From Apoderus coryli (taxonomy: Eukaryota; Arthropoda; Insecta; Coleoptera; Attelabidae): a stretch of DNA of 64,000 nt. The DNA lies in contig OU452198.1 of NCBI GenBank assembly GCA_911728435.2, forward strand, positions 29,293,902 to 29,357,901, given 5' to 3'. The notes beneath the pieces were generated by a model. That model did not search any database and had not been told where the DNA came from. It saw only the letters and a list, made by a program, of their open reading frames with translations. Position numbers and translations under genes: made by a program. Every line of letters starts with the position of its first letter. The stretch's first letter is position 1. Of this stretch, positions 1 to 11,880 are shown one piece after another.

Positions 1-1140
1 CGCTTTGCCAGTTTTTAGCTATGAGTACAGCAGTTAAAAGTTGCAGCCGAAAGAAAAAAATAAATAGTACGGCTCTGACGGGGTGTTAGTGATTCGGACA
101 TATATTTTTGATATGGACATAGGGTTGACTACTTACGCTATTAATTTCAAGAATGCACGCTTTGCCAGTTTTTAGCTATGAGTACAGCAGTTAAATGATG
201 CTGGCGGGGAAAAAAATAAATAGTACGGCTCTGACGGGGTGTTAGTAATTCTGACATATATTTTTGATACGGACATAGGGTTGACTACTTACGCTATTAA
301 TTTATTAATTTCAAGAATGCACGCTTTGCCAGTTTTTAGCTATGAGTACAGCAGTTAAATGATGCTGGCGGGGAAAAAAATAAATAGTACGGCTCTCACG
401 GGGTGTTAGTAATTCTGACATATATTTTTGATACGGACATAGGGTTGACTACTTACACTATTAATTTCGAGAATGCACGCTTTGCCAGTTTTTAGCTATG
501 AGTACAGCAGTTAAAAGTTGCAGCCGAAAGAAAAAAATAAATAGTACGGCTCTGACGGGGTGTTAGTGATTCGGACATATATTTTTGATAAGGACATAGG
601 GTTGACTACTTACGCTATTAATTTCAAGTATGCACGCTTTGCCAGTTTTTAGATATGAGATCAGCAGTTAAATGTTGCCGGCGGGGAAAAAAATAAATAG
701 TACGGCTCTGACGGGGTGTTAGTAATTCTGACATATATTTTTGATAAGGACATAGGATTGACTACTTACGCTATTAATTTGAAGAATGCACGCTTTGCCA
801 GTTTTTAGATATGAGGTCAGCAGTTAAAAGTTGCAGCCGAAAGAAAAAAATATATAGTACGGCTCTGACGGGGTGTTAGTGATTCTGACATATATTTTTA
901 ATAAGGACATAGGGTTGACTACTTACACTATTAATTTCAAGAATGCACGCTTTGCCAGTTTTTAGATATGAGGTCAGCAGTTAATAGTTGCAGCCGGAAG
1001 AAAAAAATATATAGTGCGGCTCTGACGGGGTGTTAGTGATTCTGACCTATATTTTTAATAAGGACATTTGGTTAGCTACTTACACTATTAATTTCAAGAA
1101 TGCACGCTTTGCCAGTTTTTAGATATGAGGCCAGCAGTTA
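1..1140. repeat. Satellite array, ~157 bp monomer
   Basis: Seven full units and a partial eighth, with unit starts (CGCTTTGCCAG) at 1, 158, 322, 478, 635, 791, 948 and 1105, so the period is 156-157 bp except for one 164 bp unit carrying a short TTAATTTATT duplication. Units fall into two variants at one diagnostic stretch: A type (GTTGCAGCCGAAAG) in units 1, 4, 6 and 7, and B type (TGCTGGCGGGG or TGCCGGCGGGG) in units 2, 3 and 5. The array continues off the left edge and stops abruptly near 1140, where ordinary AT-rich sequence begins. No ORF; typical of satellite DNA, function unknown. Confidence 0.95.
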
Positions 1141-1574
1141 AGTATATTAACATATAGCATAGAGTACGGCCCTGGATCAATCAATGAAATATTTATGTTA
1201 TTTGTCTGTAAGGGTATATAACCATATTGAATCTAAATCTTTTATTTGACTACATATACCTACTAATTTCAAATATGTTATGTCGATTTACCTATTTATT
1301 GAAAAAAAATATTGCAATATTAATATTTAATAAATTTGTTTTATTGATATTAATTATTATATATTTGTAACACATTTGTGCTCGTGTAATATACGTTTAA
1401 AGTGTATATTATTATGAATTATCAATCGCCCCCGTATACCCCATTCGGCAATGTTCGAAATTAACTGCTAGAATTTTAACTGCTGTCTTCACACTAGTCA
1501 ACCAGAAGATATCTCATAAAATTTTCAGTATCCTTCTCGACCCGAAAAAATATTAAAAATTAATATTATAAACG
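1141..1574. other. AT-rich spacer, no gene seen
   Basis: Low-complexity AT-rich DNA between the satellite edge and the MITE. No ORF with recognisable similarity, no repeat arms and no RNA-like structure were found here. Confidence 0.6.
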
Positions 1575-1720
1575 TCAGGGTCTTTAATGGCGGAAAAAAC
1601 CTGCATTATGTTGTTAGGCAAACCTCAGGAAGTAATTTTTTCTAATTTTTCCCATACTACATGAGAGTCACCCTATACAACGTACTGCAATTTTGATCCG
1701 CCATTAAAGACTCACCCTGT
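1575..1720. mobile_element. Short MITE with inverted ends
   Basis: The left end CAGGG(T)CTTTAATGGCGGA (about 1576-1593) is matched in inverse orientation by TCCGCCATTAAAGACTCACCCTG (about 1697-1719). The ~145 bp between carries no ORF. Short element, terminal inverted repeats of roughly 18 bp with one small indel, and the CACCCTGTATA outer end all fit a non-autonomous DNA transposon of Tc1/mariner-like type, but no transposase source is visible so the superfamily is not settled. Confidence 0.65.
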
Positions 1721-1957
1721 ATATATTATACAAAATTATGGCTATTTTAAAGCTTGCTATTAATTTATTGATAAATTAAGAGAATCACAAAACTAGCAAC
1801 TACAAATGCTGACTGAATATAGTTTTTGTTTACCTACCTAATATTTAATTTTTTTCCGTACCTATATTGAGTTGAAAATTAAAAATAACTAAAAACTATT
1901 CCAGCGTTTCTAGCAGGCAGATTAATATAATAAGGTATAATAAACCTAAATACTTAC

Positions 1958-2259
1958 ATCGAAATGATCTTGACAACAATACCGTACTGATTTTTCCGAC
2001 AAAGGCTCTCTATTCATTACTTTGCACCACTTAACCCTTGTTTTTTTATCTTTTGGCATCGTAAAAAATGTTTATCGGGTGTAGTGGAAGTTGTGTTAGT
2101 ACATTTAGGCACAACACAATATTTATAATGCACTTTTTTATTATTTTGCGTAGTTTCCATCATGAAATCACACATTCTCAGCAATCCACAAGTACTATTA
2201 TATAGTAGCACGTCGTGTTGATTGAGACTTATGACGTCATCGCGTTGTCGGCTGGCCAC
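1958..2259 (-). pseudogene. THAP zinc-finger exon with a 1-nt slip
   Basis: Reading leftward, the frame has YKYCVVPKCTNTTSTTPDKHF, the first half of a THAP C2CH zinc finger (C-x4-C then PDKHF). At a run of six T (2066-2071 on the plus strand as A) the frame breaks; allowing one missing base it continues with MPKDKKTRVKWC, then SVRYCCQDHFD, which supplies the rest of the C2CH finger. Directly after HFD lies GTAAGT (1952-1957 complement), a consensus splice donor in phase 0, so this looks like a THAP first exon. The start is probably the MM at residues 33-34 of the 80-codon frame, because THAP domains sit at the N-terminus. THAP proteins bind DNA and are common both as host regulators and in P-element-like transposons; downstream exons were not found to the left. 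The slip may be a real pseudogene lesion or an assembly homopolymer error. Confidence 0.8.
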
Positions 2260-2293
2260 ACGCCGTAGAATTTGAAATTGGTAATGAAAAAAA

Positions 2294-2557
2294 TCATAAC
2301 GTCGGCATTAATGAATATAATTTAAAAATTCTTTCACTAGGCTTTATTGCATGTTTAGTTTTATTTAATAAGAATAAAACTAAAAACATGGAAACTTCCT
2401 TATTCAGTATGCCATTAAAGATGTCTTTAAGAAATATTTTCACTTTATTGTTTATGTTTTTAACTGCAAAATCAAATAAAACTCCAGCATTATGTATCTT
2501 CAGGCCATTTTTATCAGACCTTCGGGTTCCTTCAAAAAAGCTGCATATAATAAATTA
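2294..2557 (-). other. Unassigned open frame, no start codon
   Basis: An open stretch of about 85 codons on the minus strand, containing FEGTRRSDKNGLKIHNAGVL and ending in TGA at 2294-2296. It starts after an in-frame stop and is preceded by a pyrimidine-rich stretch with TTATATGCAG, which could act as a splice acceptor, so it might be a terminal exon. No family recognised; it lies between the THAP exon and the 3' end of a LINE and could equally be part of decayed mobile DNA. Confidence 0.2.
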
Positions 2558-2639
2558 TAATATAATAAATGCTTTATTGTGCAAAATAACCAAATGACAA
2601 TAAAAACCAAACAATAAATTTTCCAATATTTTACATAAT

Positions 2640-5060
2640 CTAGTACAGTTCAGTTAGTCCTAAGGCTATCAACACAAAGCAAATGAGATTTGAACTTGAA
2701 AAGAAAGAACACGCCACACTACTCGTGCAATGCTATGGAAAAAGTCTGCGCCTCAACTCACGCCTAAAACTAACCAAAGGCATATCTATAAATTCCAGCA
2801 ATTTATTTAAAAGTTTCGGAATGTTGAGGACTTGTATACAAGTTGAAGCGCAGGTCCCGTCCATGACCATAAAATCTTCTTAAAAGTACATACAGTTAAA
2901 TACTCGGGCGTATGAGAGGTAAACATTTTTTACAGTAAAACAGAGTACAAATAATCAAATCTAACCGCCAGACTAGGTTCTACAAGCTTTGTAAAATGGT
3001 GTAATATGAGCCGCAAATGGCACGGAACAAATGAATCTTACGCACGCGTTTTGAATTCTCTGGATCTTAGTTTTATTATAATTAGGCAAGTAATAATAAT
3101 ACACTTGGGAACAGTAGTCAAGGATATACAAAGGATTTAACAAGGATTTAACAAGAATCAACTTTGTATTTTCATCCAAAATATATTATAGATGGTACAT
3201 ACATTTGATCCTAAAAACCGAATTTTTATATAACTGACAACAGTGGTTACTAAAACTTAATTTGAAATCAATTAAGATACCCAGATCCTTCGCGGTATCC
3301 ACCCACTGCACCACTGTTCCATCAACAATAACACTATCAGAAGTCCGCATCAACTCCGTATGCCGCTCATTACCAATGCATAACGCAACAGTTTTATTAG
3401 GGTTTAATCTGAGGCCATGGCGTCGACACCAGTCGGAAAAATACGTTAAATCTTGATTAACCTTAAAAATCGCTCTTTGAAATTCAGCAATACCACAATG
3501 AAGGTATATTTGTGCATCATCAGCATAAAGGTGTATTTCTGAATGTATCATAGTCATCGGCAAATCAAACGTGAAAATGGAGAATAGGAGAGGTCCCAAA
3601 ATACTTCCCTGAGGAACACCACTCGTTAGTTCTTTAAACTGAGAGCTTCTGGAATTTACTTTTACACACTGGCGTCTTTGAAATAAGTAGCTATTAAACC
3701 ATCTTAAGCAAGTTTCGTCGAATCCCAAATAATAAAGCTAATAAGGGATCAAAATTAACCAGACCAAATGCCTTACTTTGGTCCAGTAATACCAATACCG
3801 TGCACTTAGACTTATCCAAGCCATATGAGATATCATTTCTCACCTTTAATAAGGCCGTAGCAGTGGAATACCTAGAACGAAAACAAGATTGGGCAGACGG
3901 TAGAATTTGAAAATCATTTAGATATTCCCTCATCTGGAACGCCGTTACTCTCTCAAACATTTTTGATAAGGTAGGAAGCAGACTAATGGGTCTTAGATCA
4001 TTGAATGAATAAAACTTTTGGGAGTGGAATAACTATGGTTGACTTCCAAACTTTTGGAAAATCGCCTAAATGAACACAATAATTAAAAATATTCTTAATG
4101 ATCTCAATACAATATGGAATAATCAGATTTAGCATCTTTGTATTGATACCTACCACACCACAAGCATTGGACTACATCAATCTCAAACTATTGAAGACAT
4201 CCTCAGTGGATATCTCTCTAAAACGGAAAGTTGAACTACAAAAAATACGGTTTTCTTTATAAAAGTTTAACGTCTCGATATCAACTGATGTTTGTCCAGA
4301 TACTCCAATAAAGTAGTCATTGATACTCTCAAGCAGATTAAGATCATCAGACAAATCTTTACTTCGACCTCGATCTGAAGATACGCCCCAACGAGAGATA
4401 TTTCTCCAAAGTCTCTTCGAATTATTATTACAACCCCTCAAGGTATGTTGCATATAAGCAGTTTTTTGACGTTTGATGGCAGATTTAACATAGTTTCTCA
4501 AGTCGACATAATAACGTCTGTTAGCAGGATATTTTCTAGGGGCATTATTTTTTAGGCTAATCACTTTCTGATAGTACCTATATGTAATATAAGGTTGATA
4601 CGGCCTTCTCGTTTTTATTATTATTATATTATTGTCATTAAGAACCTTCCTTCTCTCATGGATATCAATTATGGTATCGATATATGCCCAGCATAAAAGT
4701 TGTGCATCTCGGGCGAACATGTCAGTATCAAAAAATGCAAAATCTCGATAAGTAAAACATTTCAACTCCTTTTCGCACTTATCAAAAAATAGTGTACATG
4801 ATATTGATAAATGGTCCGTACTACAGTGTCGGTCAGTAATAAGAGCCGCATTTACATTCAGATTTCCACTCACAAATATTAAGTCTATAAGATCCGTTGT
4901 TCTTGTTGGTTTATCAACGATCTGTTTGAGATCAAAATGCCTAGTAACAGAAACAAGTTTTCTCACCTCAGACGAGCGATCGTTTACAAAGTTAATATTA
5001 TAATCACCCAACATCAAAATAGATTGTGCCTCAAATGAGTCAATTTCCAATATATGCAGA
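2640..5060 (-). mobile_element. Decayed APE-type LINE (Jockey/CR1-like)
   Basis: Three blocks on the minus strand add up to one ORF2. 5050-4172 holds the endonuclease C-terminus (MLGDYNINF, TDLIDLIF, STDHLSISC) and the linker; 3960-3186 holds RT motifs (LLDQSKAFG, SGVPQGSILGPLLF, then YADDAQIY catalytic box); 3179-2973 and a broken frame down to about 2650 give the C-terminal region (RIQNACVRFIC, GRDLRFNLYTSPQHSETFK). The endonuclease N-terminus and ORF1 are missing, so the copy is 5'-truncated near 5060. Several frameshifts and stops separate the blocks; the catalytic YADD is kept but the element cannot be active. Confidence 0.9.
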
Positions 5061-7830
5061 AATATTTGAAGGCAATATTTGAGGGAGTATTTTCATATTC
5101 CCTTCAAAATAAATTAGATTTGGTATAGGGTGTCATAAATATACCTATCCCTTATGGTTTTCACAAAAATCATCAGTTCTTGAAAATTTAGAGCCTTGGT
5201 AAAAAGTTTATATTTCAGTGTATAGTAAATTTCAGGAAATACGGTTTAGGCTGGTAATAACTACCTTTTCTATTAACTTATTGATACAAAAAAATTTCCT
5301 TTAACTTATACAAAGTGTTCACAATTACTAACCAAAATTTATCGTCAGTTAAATGAGTGTAACCTTATTTTCTCAAATGGAACAATACTATTAGCTACAG
5401 ACCTGATTTTTTGAAATTGTAACCGTTTTGGAATTAGCGGGTGTTATATACATTCAGAAAGAATACTAATGTTATAGCTCAATCCGAATGAATCCCAATA
5501 TGCTATTCAAATTGTTACGGGTTCGATTCAAACTTTACGAGCGGTTTCAAATAAAGAAGAACAAACAAAGAATATCAACTTAAATAATAACAGAATCAAA
5601 TTATTATATGAAAGAAACAAACAACTAAGATAAGCTTTATTAATCTGTATTAAGTAATGCAAAATTACTTGCCATTATAGTATTGGATCACTTTTTATTT
5701 AAAAGAAAATATTTAATTGGTTGACCCTTTTGTCAATAATTTATCGAAACTTTATTAGAAATGAAACACATAATTTTCGGGCTAAAATCAACTAATTTAA
5801 TAATTAAAACTAATTAAAGAAAATGAATAACAACAAGAAATAAATATGTATAATATAAAAGAAAAGAATAAAACAATTAAGCGATAATGAGAATTTAAAA
5901 GAAATCTTAATTATTACTTGTACTACTTAAAAATAGGAAACTTAATATAATTCGAATAATTATATTAATTCCTGTATGAAACTTTAATTACTATTCAAAA
6001 CGGAATTTATTTCAATTACTAAAAGAAATAACTTTAAACTTCATATAATAAAAACTGATTAAACAAAAAGGCCTTCAATTAAAAGAATATCAAAACTTAC
6101 GGAACTTTATACAATTCACTACTTCAGAATGAGAAAGAAATGGACTCAGTCTTTATACAGATACTTTAAAACATGAAAAAAAACTAGAAAATAATTCTTG
6201 ACTGAAAATTATACCAACTCCAAAAACAAATTAAAATATTTAATTTAACATTTATAATTAGAGAAAACACTTCTTTACTCAATCAATGCTAGAACCATTC
6301 TGATCTCAAAATCCTTTTGCCTTTCCAGAATTGCCTCATAAAAGTTACATAATAGGTAATACAAAATGAAAATAAACCAATCAGAAAAAAGACATTTTTA
6401 AATGTTAGACCAACGGTTATTTCAAACATCTGTAACTACATAAGAGGGTGTATAAAGTACATAACAAGGCAATAAACACTATTATCTTAAGAACAAAATA
6501 TTTTCAAAAGCCCTGCACAATTTCTATGATAACTTTTAGACCCCCCATGTTTGTCGTATCACATAATATTAGGGTACGTTCGTATTTATGTTTAGAAAAA
6601 ATAAGAACCACATGTCAACAAATCTATGGGAATATTTCGTGTTATCGCAAATATATATATGAATGATCTGCCACCCATGTATTCTAGAATTGCGTAATCT
6701 GTAAGCTTGCCAGTGGCGGGTTCTATTTTGTTACAATTTTTCTTTACGATAAGTGAAATTATGTTAAATATTTTCATAAACAAAACACTGTTAAATTCAG
6801 ACTTTACACAAAATTAACCAAAATATAAATAAATACTTTTTACTGAACTAATTAACCAAACTAAACATACCCGCTCCCAAACTAACCAAATCGTTGATAA
6901 ATACTAATACTAACTACTAAATCATAATAATAATATCCAAAATCAAAGGAAACTAATGCCAATATCATACAATGAATATCTAACCAAACTTACCATAAAA
7001 TAATTTAAATTAGATGTTTCAAATGATTTCCATGTTATTCTGGTCCAAACAGAATTGCTCATGTTTTTTTTTTGGTTTATTTTCACTTTATTTTGCATGA
7101 TATTTTATTTTACTTAATCTGAGTTTTACTGTGTTTTGTTGATTAAAAAAACATCATCTGACTAATATTTTTGATATGAGCCTTCTAGGTTTTTAAACTA
7201 ATATAAAAAAATCAAGTCTGAGTAATAGAAAAAGTTATTTTCAGCCAAAAATAAAGTAATTTGAATACTGACAACCCTTAATAAAATTCGGGCAAAATTG
7301 AAATCTACATCTTGTACAATTTATAAAATGTGACCACCCTCAAAAACTACAAATCAGATGTCAATAAAATCCAGTAAAATGGAGAAAAGCAGGGAGTTCA
7401 AATGGACCTGGTACGAAAAATTGATATAGATTTTGTTTCTGTAGTTACCACAACGCCTTAAATGAATGTCAAAATTAACACTTATTTACAAATATTTAAA
7501 AAACCTTCTCTTTTAGAGCGTCATTTATTTATGCGAAAATATACAGTGTGTCGCATTAAGCAAAATCAAGTTTGGCTTGCTGTGCATTTGTGAACTACCC
7601 TGTATAATTGAAAACATTTTTTGTTGTACATCGCTACAGTGTATAAAAGTTCTGAAAAGGATTTTTTTGTCTATCGCTTGCAAAACTGAAGAAACTTGCA
7701 AATTGAATCAAGTTCGCACACCTAGTCATTGATCGACAATGTTATATAATGCATGTATTTTATTATTATTAACAAGATTTGCAAATTTCAATATTAATCA
7801 ACGAAATGAAATCCAAATACTACCGTTATG
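5061..7830. other. Long AT-rich stretch without genes
   Basis: About 2.8 kb of very AT-rich sequence. The short open frames near 6448-6783 have no recognisable domains and overlap on opposite strands. TACCCTGTATA at 7596-7606 resembles the outer end of a MITE but I found no partner end. No RNA gene or tandem array seen. Confidence 0.5.
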
Positions 7831-7854
7831 GCGATTGACGAACAACTAAGTTCA

Positions 7855-9755
7855 CCGCAAGACGTTCAGTGTGGTGTTCCACAGGGCACTGTACTAGGGC
7901 CAATTTTGTTTCTACTATATATAAATGGTTGATATAATTTAACTACTGAAGGGCATATATCTTCTTTTGCAGACGACACTGTTATCCAATACAAAAGCTT
8001 AAATTGGAACGAGGTAAAACTTATTGCTGAAAGAGATTTAGCCCATTTAAAATCATGGTTTGACGATATGTGTTTGACCATAAATTTTGAAAAAACCAAA
8101 TATATTTCGTTTTCAACCTATAAAAGTAAATTACCAGAATTTCATGAATTAAAAATTGAAATAGGCTCTAAACACCAACCAATAAAAGAAGTTGAAAGTA
8201 TGAAATATTTAGGCATCGAAATTGACAAATATTTGAAATGGGATAAACATGTAACATCGCTGACAAAGAAATTAAGATGCTTAATACGAGTATATAAATT
8301 TTGTCAACTTAAACAAATTTTACTGAAATCCCATCTTATAAAAATATATTAATGCCCTAGTGCAATCATTACTGCAATATGGAATTACCGGCTGGGGAGG
8401 AGCATATGGAATCCATTTAAAACCTCTGGAAACTATCCAAAAACAAATATTAAAAATCATACATAATAAAAAGAAAACATATTCTAGTGAGCCGTTGTAT
8501 TCGGAAAGTCTTGTGACATCACAAGACTGTATCACAAAAGATCTGACTCCATTTCAGTATGGACAATTTTTCAGGTCTACAGAAACTATCTGGGTACATA
8601 GATCACCTAAAAATCTTGTACAAATAGGGTAAGTATAATGAAATATTCAGGTAAAGTTTCAGTAAATTCACATAAATATTCATGAAAGTACAAAAAAATT
8701 ACGTTCGTACTGTACAAAAATGGTATTTTTCCCCCATTTTTTATGTAAGAACACTGTAAATTTTAAGTAAATTCCACTATTGTTTTCCGAGCATTGTAAA
8801 TTTCCGGGCCTTGCCGCAAAAATACGTTAAAATATTGGTATTATTTAGACAGCGATTGTGTAAAAGTACACGTAACTAAGCGTACTTTTATGTTGTAATT
8901 TTAATCTTATAAGTGTATTTTTACATGACATGCAGCGTAATTTTCATTTGTAATTTTACGATATTGTGTAATTGTACATCAAATTAAGTGTAACTTTAAT
9001 TTGTAATTTTACCTTAATATTGTTTTTTTACACTAAATGTGATGTAACTTTAAATTGTAATATTTCGACTAATATTGTAGTTGTACAGTCAAGGTGGAAA
9101 ATTACGTGAGGGAATGGTTGAATAAAAATTACAGTTATATTTTACGTAAATTTACTATTCTGTTTTAACAGTGTGGATATTAGACAGCTATATGGGTATC
9201 GAATTAAAATACGAGTATTACAGCACAAAAATAAAAGTTCACTGGATTCTACAGCTCATCTTCATAACACGCGTTACAAAAAAGCTCATGTATATTCACA
9301 AATTAAGACTCGACTAAAACTAGGACAACGGGCGTTAATAATTTAATTTAAATTTAATTTTTTAATTTAATTGACTTTTAACCTCTAATGAACTACCTAA
9401 ATTCTGCATACATAATTTAAGTATATATATATATATTATATGTTTTTTGATGTGATACAATCTATTTTTAATATTTTGGATTTTTATAATTTTTTGATTC
9501 ATGTTTTGTTCTCACATGTACCAGTTGGCCAGTGGTCGGAAGTGGTATCTTTAGAATGCTTTATTTTTTTTTTGATACTAGAAATATGTATTTAAAGTAT
9601 TGGTGATATTGAAAATAAACCTTTGGATCCAGCCACGCACAAAGCACAGATTGTTGGTTTCAGTGGTTTTTCCGCATTTATTTTCAATATTTGGATATTG
9701 TTTTTTCTGTAATGTTACATTGTTAAATTTTGAAAATAAAATTTATTATTATTAT
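7855..9755 (+). mobile_element. 5'-truncated LINE, split by an insertion
   Basis: Starts in the RT domain with DVQCGVPQGTVLGPILFLLY (about 7868-7925), hits an in-frame TGA just after, then SSFADDTVIQY (FADD catalytic box) and the thumb region through 8352 (KYLGIEIDKYLKW). The frame shifts once at about 8350 (LLQYGITGWGG follows) and runs to PLYSES near 8510. It is interrupted until about 9172 and resumes with DIRQLYGYRIKIRVLQHKN and NTRYKKAHVYSQIKTR, the usual C-terminal end of such LINEs. The 3' UTR ends in AAAATAAAATTTATTATTATTAT near 9755, an (ATT)n tail. Relic of an APE-type (CR1/Jockey-like) element; inactive. Confidence 0.85.
8516..9171. mobile_element. Insertion inside the LINE, TSD TGTG
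   Basis: The LINE reading frame stops making sense after 8515 and resumes at 9172; TGTG occurs at both joints (8512-8515 and 9172-9175) and is a possible 4 bp target duplication. Removing 8516-9171 plus one TGTG joins SES-LV to DIRQLYGYR, the expected LINE order. The inserted ~656 bp is rich in short repeats of the form GTAATTTTA / TAAAATTAC and ends in ...TGTTTTAACAG; an internal stretch ACACTGTAAATTTTAAGTAAATT (8753 on) partly mirrors its right end. No coding capacity; type unknown. Confidence 0.55.
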
Positions 9756-9805
9756 ATTGACCTGCTCTTGATTCATTTTATTTATAGCAATATATGTTAG
9801 GATAT

Positions 9806-10533
9806 TGTCACGTTTAGGTTTAACGTGAACTACGAGGGCATTGAAAAATAAGGACCTTATCTAAAAGATGAAACACCGAATATCAAGTTTAAATAGATTA
9901 AGTTTATTAACAGTTAAAGTTGAGAAGAGTTTACAAAATGATTAAACTTAAATTAGAGACTATAGAGTTATAATAATAGAATACAAATAATGTTACTTAC
10001 ATTAAAATATAAGACCACATACGGTCAAGATACACTATGGTTCACATTTTACTGCCTTCAGGTTTTCTTACTATTAGTTTAAAATCAGGACACAACTCAA
10101 CTTATTTCTCTGGAGAGGAAAATTTATAATAAAAGAGTTATCCCTCTCTTAAACAATCTTGCGCCTAAATCCTCCCTGTGTGACCAATGATAATGAGGGA
10201 GGTTGGATTGAATCAAAGATGGTTTTCTGATTTCTCTTTGATAATTGGTTATTAATATAATAATTATATTGCGCCACCACCCCTACGTCGCGTTTATTTA
10301 GATGGTGGTGGTTAGAATAGCTGATGCTGCATTTTTCATTATGACTACCCTTGAAAGCGGAGGGTAAGAGGCAGGGATCCTGATTATCGAGAAACGGTGC
10401 CTCATCTAGATAAACTAGAATAAACTGGAAAATAATATTTTTGTATTTTTTTACATCGAACATCTGGGGTTGTTATTTTGTTATTATTTATATTTATTTA
10501 TTAATAATTATGTTGGAATCTGTACTCGTGACA
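9806..10533 (-). mobile_element. Solo LTR, 728 bp, TSD ATAT
   Basis: The segment begins TGTCACG and ends CGTGACA, the TG...CA inverted ends of an LTR, and is flanked by ATAT at 9802-9805 and 10534-10537, a perfect 4 bp duplication typical of Ty3/gypsy integration. No internal region adjoins it, so it is a solo LTR left by LTR-LTR recombination. The minus orientation is preferred because AATAAA then lies about 100 bp from the 3' end and the sequence before it is leader-like. The 104-codon open frame inside (10149-10463) is likely fortuitous. Confidence 0.75.
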
Positions 10534-11639
10534 ATATGTGCAATCTAACCGTATTGTGAAATATGAATTCAATGTACCTATAAAAAAAATTGAATGCTCA
10601 ATGCTTCAACTATGCATGATTTATTGTTATTATTATTACCATATTGAGTTCAATAAAATACTAACAAGAATTTTAAAATAGAGAACAAACTTAATATAAC
10701 GTTGTTTACTGAAACAATAATATTTCGAGCATAATATACAGAAAATACATTTCTCTTTCATGTTTGAACAAAAGAGAACTGATAGAATTGCAAAGCAAAT
10801 ATTAGTTTTTTTTTCTCCTATGCTATATAATATATATTTTTTTTACTCGTAAGTGTACGTTCACACTGCTTGCTACGCGATGCGATGCTCAACTATGCTA
10901 CAAAAACTAACATATGCTATTTAAGGTAGGTGTTTATTTTGGGGGCTAAGGGGACAGATGCTATACGATGCTACTAGCAGGGTAAATGAGCGACGCCGAC
11001 GCGACTGTTTGATTTTATAACCCACTGTAGCTGCTATTTTAGTCAGTATTAGTTTGGCCGCAGGTAAAAGGTCGATGTGGAAAATTGAATAATGCAATAC
11101 AAGGACGTGCCTCGCTGTGGGACCAACTTTCGAAAGAGTGGGACCAACTTTCGAAAGACTATGACAATCGAATTAAACCAACAACTTATGGTGGGTGGTA
11201 GCCATAGAATTAAAAACGAGTGAAATACTGATGACATTTTTCAGAGTGTTTCTTCAATTCTAGAAAAAGATGGTGATATTTTCCAAATATCAACTGGTTT
11301 TGGTTTACTTTATGGACCCATAGTCTCCTTTTTTGCCGTCTGAATTTTAGAGACTGGGACTTTAACAAATAACGAATTGTCGTTAGTGTTATGTGACAAT
11401 ACACAAAACATGTGATAATAATTAATTTTAATAATATTATTATTATTAAAACATATCATGTTATCCCTTCTACTTCATTGGTTATGATATGACATATGTC
11501 AAGTTGGAAATATTCCTGCTTTCCTGCGGTGTCTTTTTCCTTTTTGGCTTAGAAAAAAGGCCACATGGTTTTCAAGTGCTAATTCAGCGAAATTTTTGGG
11601 AATCTTATAAAAGTTTTGTGATTCGAAAAGCAATTAAGT
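10534..11639. other. No gene seen; small 21 bp duplication
   Basis: AT-rich with short open frames on the minus strand (11049-11404) that show no domain. A perfect head-to-tail duplication of GTGGGACCAACTTTCGAAAGA lies at about 11117-11158. Around 10858-10910 a stretch (TTCACACTGCTTGCTACGCGATGCGATGC, given here only by its start) is more GC-rich than its surroundings, but no repeat partner was found. Confidence 0.4.
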
Positions 11640-11880
11640 TATTTCGAACGGTTATAATAACCTTATGGTTATATTTCTGCTAACTACACTTGTTTGTGTA
11701 GTACCTTCGTTGCTGGAACCAGCGGAGGCCTGTTTCTTCGATTTTCGTGTTTCGATAAGCAACTACATCTTTCTGAAAACCTTCATTACCGTATGGTTGA
11801 ATTCCTGCTACTTCCACTTATGTGTGTAAGTGCTTTCGCTGCTGGAACCAGCGGAGGCCTACGTACCTCTGGACCAACCA
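11640..11880. repeat. Two-copy degenerate tandem repeat (~145 bp)
   Basis: GCTGGAACCAGCGGAGGCCT occurs at about 11713 and 11839 inside longer matching context: an ACTT..TGTGTGTA..TTCG/GCTGCTGGAACC block, preceded each time by ACCTTATGGTT / ACCGTATGGTT and a TTCCTGCTA..-like stretch. The copies have diverged and both are open in the same frame (11694-11990), which suggests an old duplicated coding or repeat segment. No protein family recognised. Confidence 0.55.

Noticed and set aside
1..1140. CRISPR-like array
   Set aside because: Unit length ~157 bp with no short spacer-repeat alternation, and eukaryotic context; ordinary satellite.
6448..6783. Opposed short ORFs
   Set aside because: Overlap on opposite strands, no motifs, plain AT-rich sequence.
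10149..10463. 104-codon minus-strand ORF
   Set aside because: Wholly inside the solo LTR, so its frame is probably fortuitous.
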